A DNA stretch of 56,117 nucleotides from Pirellulaceae bacterium. GTDB lineage: Bacteria > Planctomycetota > Planctomycetia > Pirellulales > Pirellulaceae. The first letter of the stretch is position 1. The number at the start of each line of letters is the position of its first letter. Where the stretch lies: positions 1 to 56,117 of the forward strand of contig JAKVBZ010000020.1 of NCBI GenBank assembly GCA_022448645.1. The letters run 5' to 3'. The notes under the pieces were generated by a model, which saw only the letters and a program-made list of their open reading frames with translations, had not been told where the DNA came from and did no database searches. Below are positions 1-8,555 of this stretch, one piece after another. A program made the position numbers and the translations under genes.

Positions 1-1722
1 CGCATTTCCATCGTAGTTCACCGTGCTGAAGGTTCCGGTCACCGTGCCGGCCGTGAGGATCACCATGTTCTCGGAGGTACCTCTGACGGAAGGGTCAGCG
101 TAGGGAGCCTGAGGAACAATGTCCAAAGTTCCATCGAGTGAGGCAGCGCCGGTCACACTCAGCTGGTCGTGACCGCTTTCACCAGGAGATGTCCCGGTGA
201 CTTCGATTTCGAGTGTTCCGCCGGAGCCCTGCGTGTAGTTTCCGTTTACGGTCAAAACACCAGGACTATTTCCCGGGGCAACGGTACTAGAAGTATTATC
301 CAGATTGCCGCCCACGGTTCCCGATCCAGAGATCGTTCCACTCAATCCGATCAGCGCCCCGCCGCCCGAATTCAGCTGATTGTTGACGACAATCGCTCCG
401 TCTCCGGATTTCGTTAGAGTCTGCCCCCCCAGGTTGAGAGCGTTGTTAAACGTCAATGTCGCGTCACTGTTGATGTCAGCAACCGTATCCCCCTGCAGGT
501 TGACTGCAAGTTGGAATTCATGAGATCCTGCAACGACCGCAATACTCGGCGACACCGGATCAGCTGCGGTGGAAGTGGCCAGATTGATACTGCCCGTACC
601 TGCAATCGCGTAGTTACGTGTTGCATTATTAAACTCGACGCGATTGACCGTGACTAATTCGTGTGTCACAGGAGTCGTCGGTCCACTAATCAACTCGCCA
701 AAGAGGGCTGTGTGATTATTTTTGGATGGCAGCCCACCGTCACTAACGTTGGGCGTATTGGGAGACCAATTGCTAGCGTCGCCCCATAGGCCCAAGGAAC
801 TAGCCGTCCACTCAAACACGGTGGCACCCGGTTGTGGATTCGTAAATAAACTACCTCCCGGATTTTGGAATAACATGGCGACTTCTTCATCAGAAAGTTC
901 CTGATGGTACAACTGAACGTCGCCAAGATGTCCGTTAAAAGCACGGTCGCCAGACGGATCTGCAAAAGGATTTCGGCCTATGTTAATTCGGTTTTGCACG
1001 TGAAGCGGACCACTGCCACTGGCTGCGTCCACAGTTCCGTCTGGCTCCAAAGCAGCCAGGCCAGAACCGAAGTGATCCGTGACTCCACCGACTCCAGCGC
1101 CTCCATTCACGTGGAAACTGGCCGTTCCATCCGCCCGTTTGATACCAACCAAGTGGTGCCAAACCCCTACTGTAGCTCCGAATCCTGATGTAATCTGTTC
1201 AGCCTCAGACCCACCTGCTCCGCGTGTGTCAATCGCGAAAATGGCCCTTTGTGGATTATCATCGATAGAAATTTCGAGGGCATGCCGGTCGGCTGCACCA
1301 TTAGCGGTACCCGCACAACAGTCACCAAAACCGAAGACTGCTGAAGGACCACCCCACGCACCACCGCCGTTACCCAATACCTTAACCCAAGCCGCAATCG
1401 ACATGCCGCCACTTCCCGGATTGAGTGAACTCGAAGAGGCTTCACCGAGATCAAAAAAGTTTTCACCATCAGCGTTACCGCCTGCCGAAAAGTCCGCTGC
1501 CAAACCTATCCCGCCAAGCTCTGAGTTCGCATCCACACGTGTTGTTTGACCATTGGACACCGCCGTTTGCCCGTTTCCGGACGAATCTAACGCGTCACCA
1601 CCAGCCGCTTCGTCGAATGTCCACCAACCTACTAACCCAGCCTCCATAGGCGTCGCTCTTAATCCAAGCAACGAAACACACATGCTGATCATCAGCAGGA
1701 ATGTGGCTAACGTTCGAAACAT
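1..1722 (-). CDS. LamG-domain secreted protein with beta-strand repeats (3' end outside window)
   Basis: An open frame starts with ATG at 1722 and stays open for 574 codons to the left edge, so the C-terminus is missing. A purine-rich ribosome binding site (GGAAAGGA) lies about 8 nt upstream. The N-terminus is a signal peptide (MFRTLATFLLMISM...), followed by a concanavalin-like LamG domain from about residue 33 (GLVGWWTFDE) to about 285. A Trp-rich linker follows near residue 310 (LGLWGDASNW). Then come Gly/Thr/Ser-rich beta-strand segments around residues 440-520, including GNSPGVLTVNGNY, typical of planctomycete autotransporter-like or PEP-CTERM surface proteins. The LamG part is a close paralogue of the next gene, with blocks of near-identical DNA. 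The role is inferred to be an exported carbohydrate-binding or surface protein. A PEP-CTERM tail may lie beyond the edge but cannot be seen. Confidence 0.85.
   Translation of the reverse strand, partial: MFRTLATFLLMISMCVSLLGLRATPMEAGLVGWWTFDEAAGGDALDSSGNGQTAVSNGQTTRVDANSELGGIGLAADFSAGGNADGENFFDLGEASSSSLNPGSGGMSIAAWVKVLGNGGGAWGGPSAVFGFGDCCAGTANGAADRHALEISIDDNPQRAIFAIDTRGAGGSEAEQITSGFGATVGVWHHLVGIKRADGTASFHVNGGAGVGGVTDHFGSGLAALEPDGTVDAASGSGPLHVQNRINIGRNPFADPSGDRAFNGHLGDVQLYHQELSDEEVAMLFQNPGGSLFTNPQPGATVFEWTASSLGLWGDASNWSPNTPNVSDGGLPSKNNHTALFGELISGPTTPVTHELVTVNRVEFNNATRNYAIAGTGSINLATSTAADPVSPSIAVVAGSHEFQLAVNLQGDTVADINSDATLTFNNALNLGGQTLTKSGDGAIVVNNQLNSGGGALIGLSGTISGSGTVGGNLDNTSSTVAPGNSPGVLTVNGNYTQGSGGTLEIEVTGTSPGESGHDQLSVTGAASLDGTLDIVPQAPYADPSVRGTSENMVILTAGTVTGTFSTVNYDGNA
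917..1003. repeat. Near-identical 87-bp block, copy 1
   Basis: This block is identical to 2619-2705 except for one base (TATG here, TAGG there). It codes for the NRINIGRNPFADPSGDRAF part of the LamG domain. The surrounding coding sequence is much more diverged, so the block suggests recent duplication or gene conversion between the two paralogues. Confidence 0.85.
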
Positions 1723-2476
1723 TGAATATTCCTTTCCATTGAAAGTAAATCAAAACCCTCATCTATGAACATCTTTGCAGACTGAGGTGCGCACACCAAC
1801 CACAAGGGTACCTGAGACCCCATGCTGGTACCCTACTCTCAAGTCGTTGGATTGAGATCTACTATCGGAATTCTACTCCCTCGAATGCAATCCTGTACGG
1901 ACTCTGTGAAGGAGGTTTGCGTTTTCAAACCGTGTGGCAAACCTACATGGCAACTTTTGATCACATCAACGCAACATTTGTGCGTACACTTGCTCCAACT
2001 CGCGAACGTTATCCACCAAGTCCCGACCACCAGCGCAGACACGCACCGTTCCATCGTCACCGCTTCACGATTTGTATGCTCGCGATGACTTCCGGACAAC
2101 AATGAATGATCCACTTTTCGTTTTACTCGCAGTGTGCATCCAACAATAGCCGTGAACCTCAACCCACCAGGAAAAACCCTGTGGTAAACGCTATCGGCTC
2201 ACGATTTCTGCTGTTGGCACTGCCTCTCACACAGGGGTACCGCACACCATTAGTGTACGAGCCTAGCATTTACCCCAACATTCAATGCAAGAAACTGATG
2301 TTCTACTTCATTCCCACATCCATTTCATTGGAAGTCTTCGTAGCGCAAGCCATAGTCTCAAAACACTCACCATGACATGCTACGATGATCATCTATTAGC
2401 CGTCTTTCGCCCCCAAGTGTGGAGCGAAAGACGGCGTTCAATCCGGTACCGTTACATTCCAGCTTGGTATCTCTCA
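1723..2476. other. Intergenic region between the two LamG genes
   Basis: About 750 bp with no convincing gene. The short open frames on both strands lack ribosome binding sites and family resemblance. The only structure I can support is the hairpin at 2399-2435, just downstream of the second LamG gene. Confidence 0.5.
2399..2435 (-). terminator. Hairpin downstream of LamG/PEP-CTERM gene
   Basis: Perfect 12-bp inverted repeat: GCCGTCTTTCGC at 2399-2410 and GCGAAAGACGGC at 2424-2435, with a 13-nt loop. It lies about 40 bp past the stop codon of the minus-strand gene ending at 2477, which is where a terminator would sit. No run of T follows on the minus strand (it reads TAATAG...), so it is not a textbook intrinsic terminator. 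It could instead protect the 3' end of the message. Confidence 0.6.
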
Positions 2477-3373
2477 CTAACGACGACGTGAGCTACCAAC
2501 CAAACCGACAATACCAACCACTAGAAGCAACAGTGTAGACGGTTCAGGAATAGCTGTACCAGGGTTGTTATACAGTTGCGAAACTTCCGCTCCAGTCAAA
2601 GCCGAATGGTAAAACTGGACGTCGCCAAGATGTCCGTTAAAAGCACGGTCGCCAGACGGATCTGCAAAAGGATTTCGGCCTAGGTTAATTCGGTTTTGCA
2701 CGTGATCCGGACCACTGCCACCGGTCGCGTCAACAGTTCCATCTGGTGCCAGAGAAGCTAGACCAGAACCACCATTGGAACCCGAACCATTGACGTACAA
2801 TGTAGCCGATCCATCAGCTTCTCTTACGCCAACAATGTGGTGCCAAACACCTACTGTGGTGCCAATTCCTGACGTGATAATCTCAGCCTCGCCGCCGCCG
2901 TTTCCTCGCGAGTCAATCGCGAAAATGGCTCTTTGTGGGGAATCATCAATATCAAGTTCAAAGGCATGCCGGTCGGCTGCACCAGCAGCGGTACCCGCAC
3001 AACAGTCACCAAAACCGAAGGCCGATGAAGGACCACCCCAGGCACCACCACCGTTACCTTTCACGTTCACCCAGGCAGCAACCGAAAACACATCCGCTGG
3101 ATTAAGGGCTCCACTCGCCGTACCGACGTCGAAGAAGTTATCGCCAGCACCATTGGGCGTCAGGTCTGCAGCCAAGCCAAGACCTGCCACTCCAGTAGCT
3201 ACACGAGGAGTCGTACCATTGGAGACACCGGTGTTCGCACCCGCCGCAGGGGCCGAATCCAACGCATCACCACCACCCGCTTCGTCAAATTTCCACCAAC
3301 CGACCAGCGTGGCGTTAGCTGTTGCGGCAGACAAGCCCAAGATCAACATCATGCACAACAATTTCTTAGTCAT
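2477..3373 (-). CDS. LamG-domain PEP-CTERM protein
   Basis: 298-aa exported protein. The start is ATG 3373, preceded by GGAGGT 7 nt upstream; the longer in-frame extension to 3475 has no such site. Residues 1-22 are a signal peptide (MTKKLLCMMLILGLSAATANA). A LamG/concanavalin-like domain follows (LVGWWKFDE, then VGVWHHIVGVREADGSATLYVNG) and ends around residue 260. The tail is a PEP-CTERM sorting signal: IPEPSTL, a hydrophobic helix and a terminal SSRRR. In known systems this tail is processed by an exosortase and ties the protein to the envelope or exopolymer. No exosortase is visible in this window. The protein is paralogous to the gene on its left, which it resembles strongly in the LamG part but not in the C-terminus. 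The ligand is unknown. Confidence 0.9.
   Translation of the reverse strand: MTKKLLCMMLILGLSAATANATLVGWWKFDEAGGGDALDSAPAAGANTGVSNGTTPRVATGVAGLGLAADLTPNGAGDNFFDVGTASGALNPADVFSVAAWVNVKGNGGGAWGGPSSAFGFGDCCAGTAAGAADRHAFELDIDDSPQRAIFAIDSRGNGGGEAEIITSGIGTTVGVWHHIVGVREADGSATLYVNGSGSNGGSGLASLAPDGTVDATGGSGPDHVQNRINLGRNPFADPSGDRAFNGHLGDVQFYHSALTGAEVSQLYNNPGTAIPEPSTLLLLVVGIVGLVGSSRRR
2619..2705. repeat. Near-identical 87-bp block, copy 2
   Basis: Partner of the block at 917-1003, in the same orientation, inside the second LamG gene. A second pair of similar blocks lies around 1278-1337 and 2962-3022, covering the GDCCAGT and ADRHA segment. Confidence 0.85.
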
Positions 3374-3555
3374 TGGACACCTCCAAAAAATGTGCTGCGA
3401 AACGAGTTTTTCGCAAAAAAATAAAAAGACTAGTAATGGGTAAACAACAATAAAATTTCTTTCATAGGCCCTCACTGTACATCGTTACGGCACCTATTAG
3501 CACAAAAACCATACAAATGATAGAAAATCTGCTGCTGCCTACAAGGATGAACTCA

Positions 3556-3578
3556 TATCTTCGGCGCAGCCGAAGATA
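3556..3578. repeat. Perfect inverted repeat (hairpin)
   Basis: Arms of 10 bp (TATCTTCGGC and GCCGAAGATA) around a 3-nt loop GCA. It lies about 180 bp upstream of the LamG/PEP-CTERM gene start. It could be a regulatory hairpin or palindromic operator, but nothing else in the sequence decides this. Confidence 0.5.
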
Positions 3579-3972
3579 CAATCCTTCTCGACACAGCAAG
3601 CAACTTTGCCTCACTGCATGTTAAAGTCTTCATTTCCGTCTTCTTGGTCTATCCTCCGCTGTCTCTGCCTCAACTGCTTTGCGCAGCCACGACGAAGACG
3701 ATCTGGCCCTAAGAATCCGCGTTGACAGATGGACATACACTGCACAACGAGACCCTGGCTCTATTTCAACACGACTGCACCGCTCATTCGCGACACGGTC
3801 GCGCACAATCTATCCCGATGAGGACACTATCTCTTTATTGTACACAAGTGATCAACACAAAGCGAATTCTCACTACGTTTTGATAACGCAACGAAGGCAC
3901 GAAGCCGTATCCGCAAGCATCTGGAACCCTGCCATTTACAGACAGGTCCACATCCTCACGGGTGCAGCTGCA

Positions 3973-4053
3973 ACCGTTCGCTATGGTGCGCGCAAAACTA
4001 CCATTCGCTTTGGCGCGCGCAAAAATACCGTTCGCTATGGCGCGCACAAAACT
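3973..4053. repeat. 27-bp tandem repeat, three units
   Basis: Units at 3973-3999, 4000-4026 and 4027-4053, each close to ACCGTTCGCTATGGCGCGCG followed by CAAAACT, with two to four mismatches between units. The period is a multiple of three, so every frame gives a 9-residue repeat; on the plus strand T(V/I)R(Y/F)GA(R/H)K(T/N). There are no unique spacers, so it is not a CRISPR array. Confidence 0.85.
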
Positions 4054-4352
4054 ACCTACGCCGAAATGGTTCGACGGCGCATCTATTTACTGTCTTATAC
4101 CTTCGCAGCAAAGTCTTGCTACAAACGTACACATCGTCAGCGCACTTCATTGCCTGCCAGAAACCAATGAAGGCGATGCCAAAAAAAAACACGTAAGACA
4201 AACTTCCGGACGTTAGCGACGTCCGAAAAAGCTTCTCTCACGCGTTTTAGGTGTTTTCGTTGGTTCTTTACGGGGGGGAAACTGCTGAAAAAATCTCTCT
4301 GAACCTATATTTTGAGTATAAACCGGTTGAACTTGGTGTCAACATACTGCCT

Positions 4353-4376
4353 GGCAAGATTCTCATAAATCTTGCC
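4353..4376 (-). terminator. Possible hairpin terminator
   Basis: Perfect 9-bp arms GGCAAGATT (4353-4361) and AATCTTGCC (4368-4376) with a 6-nt loop. It lies downstream of the minus-strand run that ends in the DUF1501 gene and the lipoprotein remnant, so it may close that transcript. There is no clear T tract. Confidence 0.35.
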
Positions 4377-4439
4377 AAATCAAGCAGGGTGCATGACGAC
4401 GCCAATAAGCATTTTCGTACTTTTATTCCCAAAGCAAGA

Positions 4440-4708
4440 CCACTAAGGGGCTTGCGTCAGCGAGATGCGTTTTATGGCCGTGGCGACACCACGCAAATAC
4501 CTCGCGGGCACCACCATCCTGAGCCGAACGCGGTAGCGTCGGGTCGCCAGTGACTGTCCACGCGGCAACGGAGTGCCGTCTTTAAATGTTACGATACCCG
4601 ATACGGGATACGTCCTATACTCGTCGCTACAACCAACGCCACCTAAACCAGGACAATGATTGCTAGAGGGTTCAGCAATCTTCGTTGGATGAGAGTCATG
4701 CTAATCAT
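4440..4708 (-). pseudogene. Frameshifted remnant of a small lipoprotein
   Basis: Reading the minus strand from ATG 4708 gives a signal-peptide-like start (MISMTLIQRRLLNPLAIIV) that hits a stop at the end of the hydrophobic stretch. One frame over, the reading continues as LGLGGVGCSDEYRTYPVSG and then IVTFKDGTPLPRGQ. That second piece contains a lipobox Cys and matches the intact lipoprotein at 26886-27350 (CNDEFETYPIQGTVKFPDGS...PLPLGQ). So the signal peptide and mature start of one lipoprotein are separated by a frameshift. After PLPRGQ the similarity fades and no full domain remains. It lies 56 bp downstream of the DUF1501 gene, where an operon-distal gene would be. A sequencing error could explain the frameshift but not the missing C-terminal part. 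The left boundary is approximate. Confidence 0.55.
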
Positions 4709-4764
4709 TTAAAACGTTAGCGCGACTTCAAAAGGCGTGTGAAAAGATAAAACTAAATGTTGTT

Positions 4765-6180
4765 TTAAGCCAACACTTCATGAAAAACACGCCGTTCTTC
4801 AACACCGGTGAGCCGTTTGTCGAGGCCTTGATGAGAGTACGTTAGCAGGTGTTGGTCAAGTCCCATCAAGTGCAAGATGGTCGCGTGAAGATCCGATACA
4901 TGGCAGCGGTCTTCGACGGCCTCGAAACCTAACTCGTCAGTCGCTCCTATCGCCTGTCCTCCTCGGACACCACCGCCGGCCAACCACATCGTGAAACCAT
5001 ACGGGTTGTGGTCTCGTCCAGGCTTGTCAACACCTTCACTGGTCGGCGTCCGGCCGAATTCGCCACCCCAAATCAACAGCGTGTCATCCCACATTCCCGT
5101 GCGCTTCAAATCGGCCATCAAAGCGGCGATCGGTTGGTCCGTCTCCCCGGCATGCTGTTTGTGATTCGCGATGCAGTCACTGTGTGCGTCCCACGAATCA
5201 CTTCCACCACCTCCACCAGAATAGAGTTGTACGAACCGCACACCCCGTTCCAGCAGGCGACGAGTCAACAGGCATTGGCGGCCAAAGTATGCCGAACGTT
5301 CGTCGTTCAGACCATACATTTCTTTCGTCTTTGCACTCTCGTGGTCGACGTCCACAGCCTCGACAGCACTCGTTTGCATCCGATAAGCCAATTCGTATGA
5401 CTTGATGCGGGCTGCCAGTTCCGAGTCACTGTCACGATCATTCAAATGCTGACGATTGAGCACTTCGAGCAAATCGATGCCACGCCGCTGCCGTGGTGCG
5501 CTAAGGCCTGGAGGATTTTCTAAATTCAACAGCGGCGGTCCCGAACCTCGAAATAAGGTGCCCTGGTAAACGGCTGGCATGTAGCCACCTGACCAACAGG
5601 CTGCACCAGCACGCGTGCCTCCCCGATGATCGTTCATCACCACAAAGCTGGGTAAGCTTTCATTCATCGATCCCAGCCCATAGGTCAACCAAGAGCCCAG
5701 ACTGGGATGCCCCAACAGAATGCTACCGCTGTTCATCTGCAACAACCCTGGTCCATGCCCAGGTGCATCGCAGTGCATGGAGCGGATAACGCACAGATCG
5801 TCGGCAAACTGTGAAACGCATGGATAGAGGTCGCTGATTGGCAGACCGCTTTCGCCATGCTGAGTGAAACGGAATGCCGACTTCGTCAGGTAGCCGACCT
5901 CCCGTTCGTTGGACCCCACATCCAACTTGCCTTGATACGGCTGGCCGTCATATTTCTCCAAAGCTGGCTTGGGATCGAATGTATCGACATGACTGGGACC
6001 GCCATTCATAAAGAAAAATATGGCCCGCTTGGCACGAGCCGGGAAGTGTGGTCGCTTCTCCAGAGATATTGCATTCGAAGAGTTGGCACTTTGGACTTCT
6101 CGTGCCAAAAGATCCATCAAGGCAATGGCCCCAAACCCGCCTCCGCTTTTCCAAAGGAATTCACGTCGATGCAATGTCAT
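4765..6180 (-). CDS. DUF1501 protein, Tat-exported (module A)
   Basis: 471-aa DUF1501 (PF07394) protein of the alkaline-phosphatase/sulfatase-like superfamily. It opens with a twin-arginine signal (HRREFLWKSGGG) with the Arg pair at residues 5-6. Family landmarks follow: [68 protein letters not shown] and a C-terminal LHATILHLMGLD. The length is normal for the family. It lies 95 bp downstream of the PSCyt2/PSD1 gene, the arrangement almost always seen in planctomycetes, so the two products very likely work together in the periplasm. Their biochemical role is not established; polysaccharide handling has been proposed. The start is ATG 6180; no strong ribosome binding site precedes it. Confidence 0.93.
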   Translation of the reverse strand: MTLHRREFLWKSGGGFGAIALMDLLAREVQSANSSNAISLEKRPHFPARAKRAIFFFMNGGPSHVDTFDPKPALEKYDGQPYQGKLDVGSNEREVGYLTKSAFRFTQHGESGLPISDLYPCVSQFADDLCVIRSMHCDAPGHGPGLLQMNSGSILLGHPSLGSWLTYGLGSMNESLPSFVVMNDHRGGTRAGAACWSGGYMPAVYQGTLFRGSGPPLLNLENPPGLSAPRQRRGIDLLEVLNRQHLNDRDSDSELAARIKSYELAYRMQTSAVEAVDVDHESAKTKEMYGLNDERSAYFGRQCLLTRRLLERGVRFVQLYSGGGGGSDSWDAHSDCIANHKQHAGETDQPIAALMADLKRTGMWDDTLLIWGGEFGRTPTSEGVDKPGRDHNPYGFTMWLAGGGVRGGQAIGATDELGFEAVEDRCHVSDLHATILHLMGLDQHLLTYSHQGLDKRLTGVEERRVFHEVLA

Positions 6181-6275
6181 GGGACAATGATAGATAAAAT
6201 ATAAGTAATAAATGCTACGACTTGGCTGACAACATACCCTACGTGCTAAGGTCGCTCCGAGGCAGCGTCGAACAA

Positions 6276-8465
6276 CTAATCCGCGTAAACAAACTCATTC
6301 AAGTTGAACAACAGCCGACAGAACTGCACCAGCGCCTGGCTGTCTACAGTCTCCTGGCCAATACTCTCGCCACGCTCCGCTGCTTCGTGCAGCTGTCTTT
6401 GCACATCTTCAGCGAGAAACGATGCGATGTCAAGTTTTTCAGCGGCGGTCGGCGATCTCGCCAGCGCCAGACGATATGCCAAGTCGATTTGTTCATTCGT
6501 GTCGTTCCCAGCGTCGCGTTGCAACCGCGTCGCCAGATAGCGCGCCTGGCGGTTCACGAACTCTCCATTCAATAACATCAACGCTTGAGGGGCGACGGTG
6601 GTCACTGATCTCTGGTCCACACTCTGAGTCGTATCACAAAAATCCATCGCCTCCAACAAAGGCAATACGAGCGATCTTTGAATGAAAGCATAAACGGTCC
6701 GTCTCGAAGCCTCGACTTCGTCAAACTGGTTATCCCAGTCCTTTAATTCCTGTTCGGGGCGGAAGTGGCCTTGCCGGTCTGCTTCGGACAGGAAAGGGTA
6801 CATCGCCGGACCGTACTTTTTATGATTGAGCTGTCGGCTGACGGCAAGGATCGAATCCCGGATCACTTCGATATCCAGGCGACGCCTTGGAAAGCGAGCC
6901 AACCAACGGTTTTCTTCGTCCTGCTGTGCAACGTCTGGCTCGCCCTGTTGGCTCATGCGGTAAGTGTTACTGGTCATGATCAACTGATGTAGTCTTTTCA
7001 ACGACCAGTTCCCCTCTTCAACAAACCAACAGGCCAACCAGTCCAGCATTTCCGGATGGGATGGTACTTCTCCTTGCACACCAAAGTCACTGGGTGAGCG
7101 CACCAGCGCTTGACCACCGAAATGGTATTGCCAAACGCGATTCACAATCACTCGAGCCGTCAACGGATTGTTCTCGTCAGCGATCCAACGAGCGAGTGAA
7201 AGTCGGCGTCGGCTGGTGAATTCGTCGGGCTCCAAGAAATCGGGCTGTCGGTCCACCAGCGCAACCGGCACCGCCGGGTGAACTTCATCACCCGGGCTGT
7301 GAATCGACCCTCGTACCAACAAATAGGTTGGAGGTGCCACTGGGGACTTTTCATGCATGAAATAGCCCTGCGGGAATTCGTCGACGGCCGCCACATCCTC
7401 GTGTAGCCAGCGGAGCTCCCTCTCAATCGCTTTGCAGCGAAGAGGAATCTGCTGCAGATCCGCTGTGGTTCCTCCGTTTGCGCCAGCTGCCAACTGCGCA
7501 TGTGTCGAACGCAATTCCTGGAGTTCCCTCTCCAGTTCAGCCACTCGCTGTTCAACGTTTTCCTTAGCCCGCAACTGCGCCGGCGTTGCGGCCGACAAAG
7601 TCAAGGGTTCACGACCTTTTCGCGCACGCTGGAGAGGATTGAAAATGGAAACCAGGCTATAATAGTCGTGCGCGGTGATGGGGTCATACTTGTGATCGTG
7701 ACAACGCGCGCAGCCCAAGGTAAGCCCCAGGAACACCTGGCCTGTGGTTTTTACCATATCGTCCAACTGAGCTGCACGTTCCTCGTCGCGCTCCTTCTTA
7801 AAAATGTTTGCACCGCGTTCCGCATCCCAAGGACCCACGCGATAATAGCCGGTCGCAATCACACTCTCTGTGTTGCCAAAGGGAATCTCGTCACCAGCTA
7901 ACTGTTCGAGTATGAACCGATCATACGGTTTGTCCTTGTTAAAAGACTCGATCACATAGTCACGGTATTTGTACACCAACGGTTTTAGAAAATCCTTCTC
8001 ATAGCCATTGGTGTCTCCGTAGCGAACCAGATCCAACCAATGCCGCCCCCATCGTTCTCCATATCCTGGCGAAGCGAGAAGCTGGTCGACCAGCTGGTCA
8101 AAGACCAACGGCGAGTCATCGTCAGCAACATGCTGCTGTTCGGCAAGCCCCGGCGGAAGCCCGATCAAATCGAGGTACATGCGCCGTAACAAGTGGTGGG
8201 ATACTGCTCGCGGAGCAGGAGACCAACCGCGCTGTTCCAGTGCGGCCAGGACAAATTGGTCCACCGGATTCCGCACCCATGCCAGATGACGCACGTCAGG
8301 TAACGCGGGCCGTTGTGGCATGTTAAACGACCAATGGCTAGAACGCTGGCCGTCCGAAGACACTGTGTCGGAATCACTAGACACAACAGAAGTATTGCCG
8401 GCCTGAACATTCGAATAACAAGCCAACGAGGCGAGCAGCAGCAAGACTTGTAGATTGCGTACCAA
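6276..8465 (-). CDS. PSCyt2/PSD1 (DUF1549-DUF1553) protein (module A)
   Basis: 729-aa exported protein. The start is TTG 8465, supported by an AGGGGGA site 5 nt upstream and by an immediate signal peptide (VRNLQVLLLLASLACYSNVQA). The N-terminal PSCyt2 domain (DUF1549, PF07583) carries WVRNPVDQFVLAALE, DLIGLPP, YGERWGRHWLDLVRYGDTNG and a CxxCH haem-type motif at C252-C255-H256 within [11 protein letters not shown]. The C-terminal PSD1 domain (DUF1553) has ARWIADENNPLTARVIVNR, WQYHFG, SDFGVQGEVPSHPEMLDWLA and TTVAPQALMLLNGEFV. A charged helical stretch near residues 300-345 looks coiled-coil. No separate PSCyt1 cytochrome domain is present. It pairs with the DUF1501 gene downstream. A c-type cytochrome-like electron-transfer role is plausible but unproven. 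Confidence 0.93.
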   Translation of the reverse strand: MVRNLQVLLLLASLACYSNVQAGNTSVVSSDSDTVSSDGQRSSHWSFNMPQRPALPDVRHLAWVRNPVDQFVLAALEQRGWSPAPRAVSHHLLRRMYLDLIGLPPGLAEQQHVADDDSPLVFDQLVDQLLASPGYGERWGRHWLDLVRYGDTNGYEKDFLKPLVYKYRDYVIESFNKDKPYDRFILEQLAGDEIPFGNTESVIATGYYRVGPWDAERGANIFKKERDEERAAQLDDMVKTTGQVFLGLTLGCARCHDHKYDPITAHDYYSLVSIFNPLQRARKGREPLTLSAATPAQLRAKENVEQRVAELERELQELRSTHAQLAAGANGGTTADLQQIPLRCKAIERELRWLHEDVAAVDEFPQGYFMHEKSPVAPPTYLLVRGSIHSPGDEVHPAVPVALVDRQPDFLEPDEFTSRRRLSLARWIADENNPLTARVIVNRVWQYHFGGQALVRSPSDFGVQGEVPSHPEMLDWLACWFVEEGNWSLKRLHQLIMTSNTYRMSQQGEPDVAQQDEENRWLARFPRRRLDIEVIRDSILAVSRQLNHKKYGPAMYPFLSEADRQGHFRPEQELKDWDNQFDEVEASRRTVYAFIQRSLVLPLLEAMDFCDTTQSVDQRSVTTVAPQALMLLNGEFVNRQARYLATRLQRDAGNDTNEQIDLAYRLALARSPTAAEKLDIASFLAEDVQRQLHEAAERGESIGQETVDSQALVQFCRLLFNLNEFVYAD

Positions 8466-8555
8466 GTCAGTCCCCCTCGGCCAAAGTAACCACCAAGTAA
8501 CGACTTATCGTAATCGACGAAGCACACAAAATCAACGTGAAGCGGCTATCGCTAC

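Larger units (their letters stand above)
3374..4439. other. Gene-poor region with repeats and hairpins
   Basis: About 1.1 kb without a supported gene. It holds a 10-bp-arm hairpin at 3556-3578, a three-unit 27-bp tandem repeat at 3973-4053 and a 9-bp-arm hairpin at 4353-4376. A plus-strand frame (3679-4170) crosses the tandem repeat, but it has no ribosome binding site and no family resemblance. I do not call it a gene. Confidence 0.5.

Noticed and set aside
1079..1549. Plus-strand open frame of 156 codons
   Set aside because: Antisense of the partial LamG gene, whose minus-strand frame is open throughout and has a signal peptide and domain.
2775..3443. Plus-strand open frame of 222 codons
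   Set aside because: It is the antisense of the LamG/PEP-CTERM gene, Pro/Ser-rich with no start signal.
3973..4053. CRISPR-like short repeat array
   Set aside because: Units are directly adjacent without spacers, only three copies, and no cas genes occur in the window.
3679..4170. Plus-strand frame of 163 codons with 9-residue repeats
   Set aside because: The repeat comes from the 27-bp tandem DNA repeat and reads as a repeat in all frames; no ribosome binding site, signal peptide or family resemblance.
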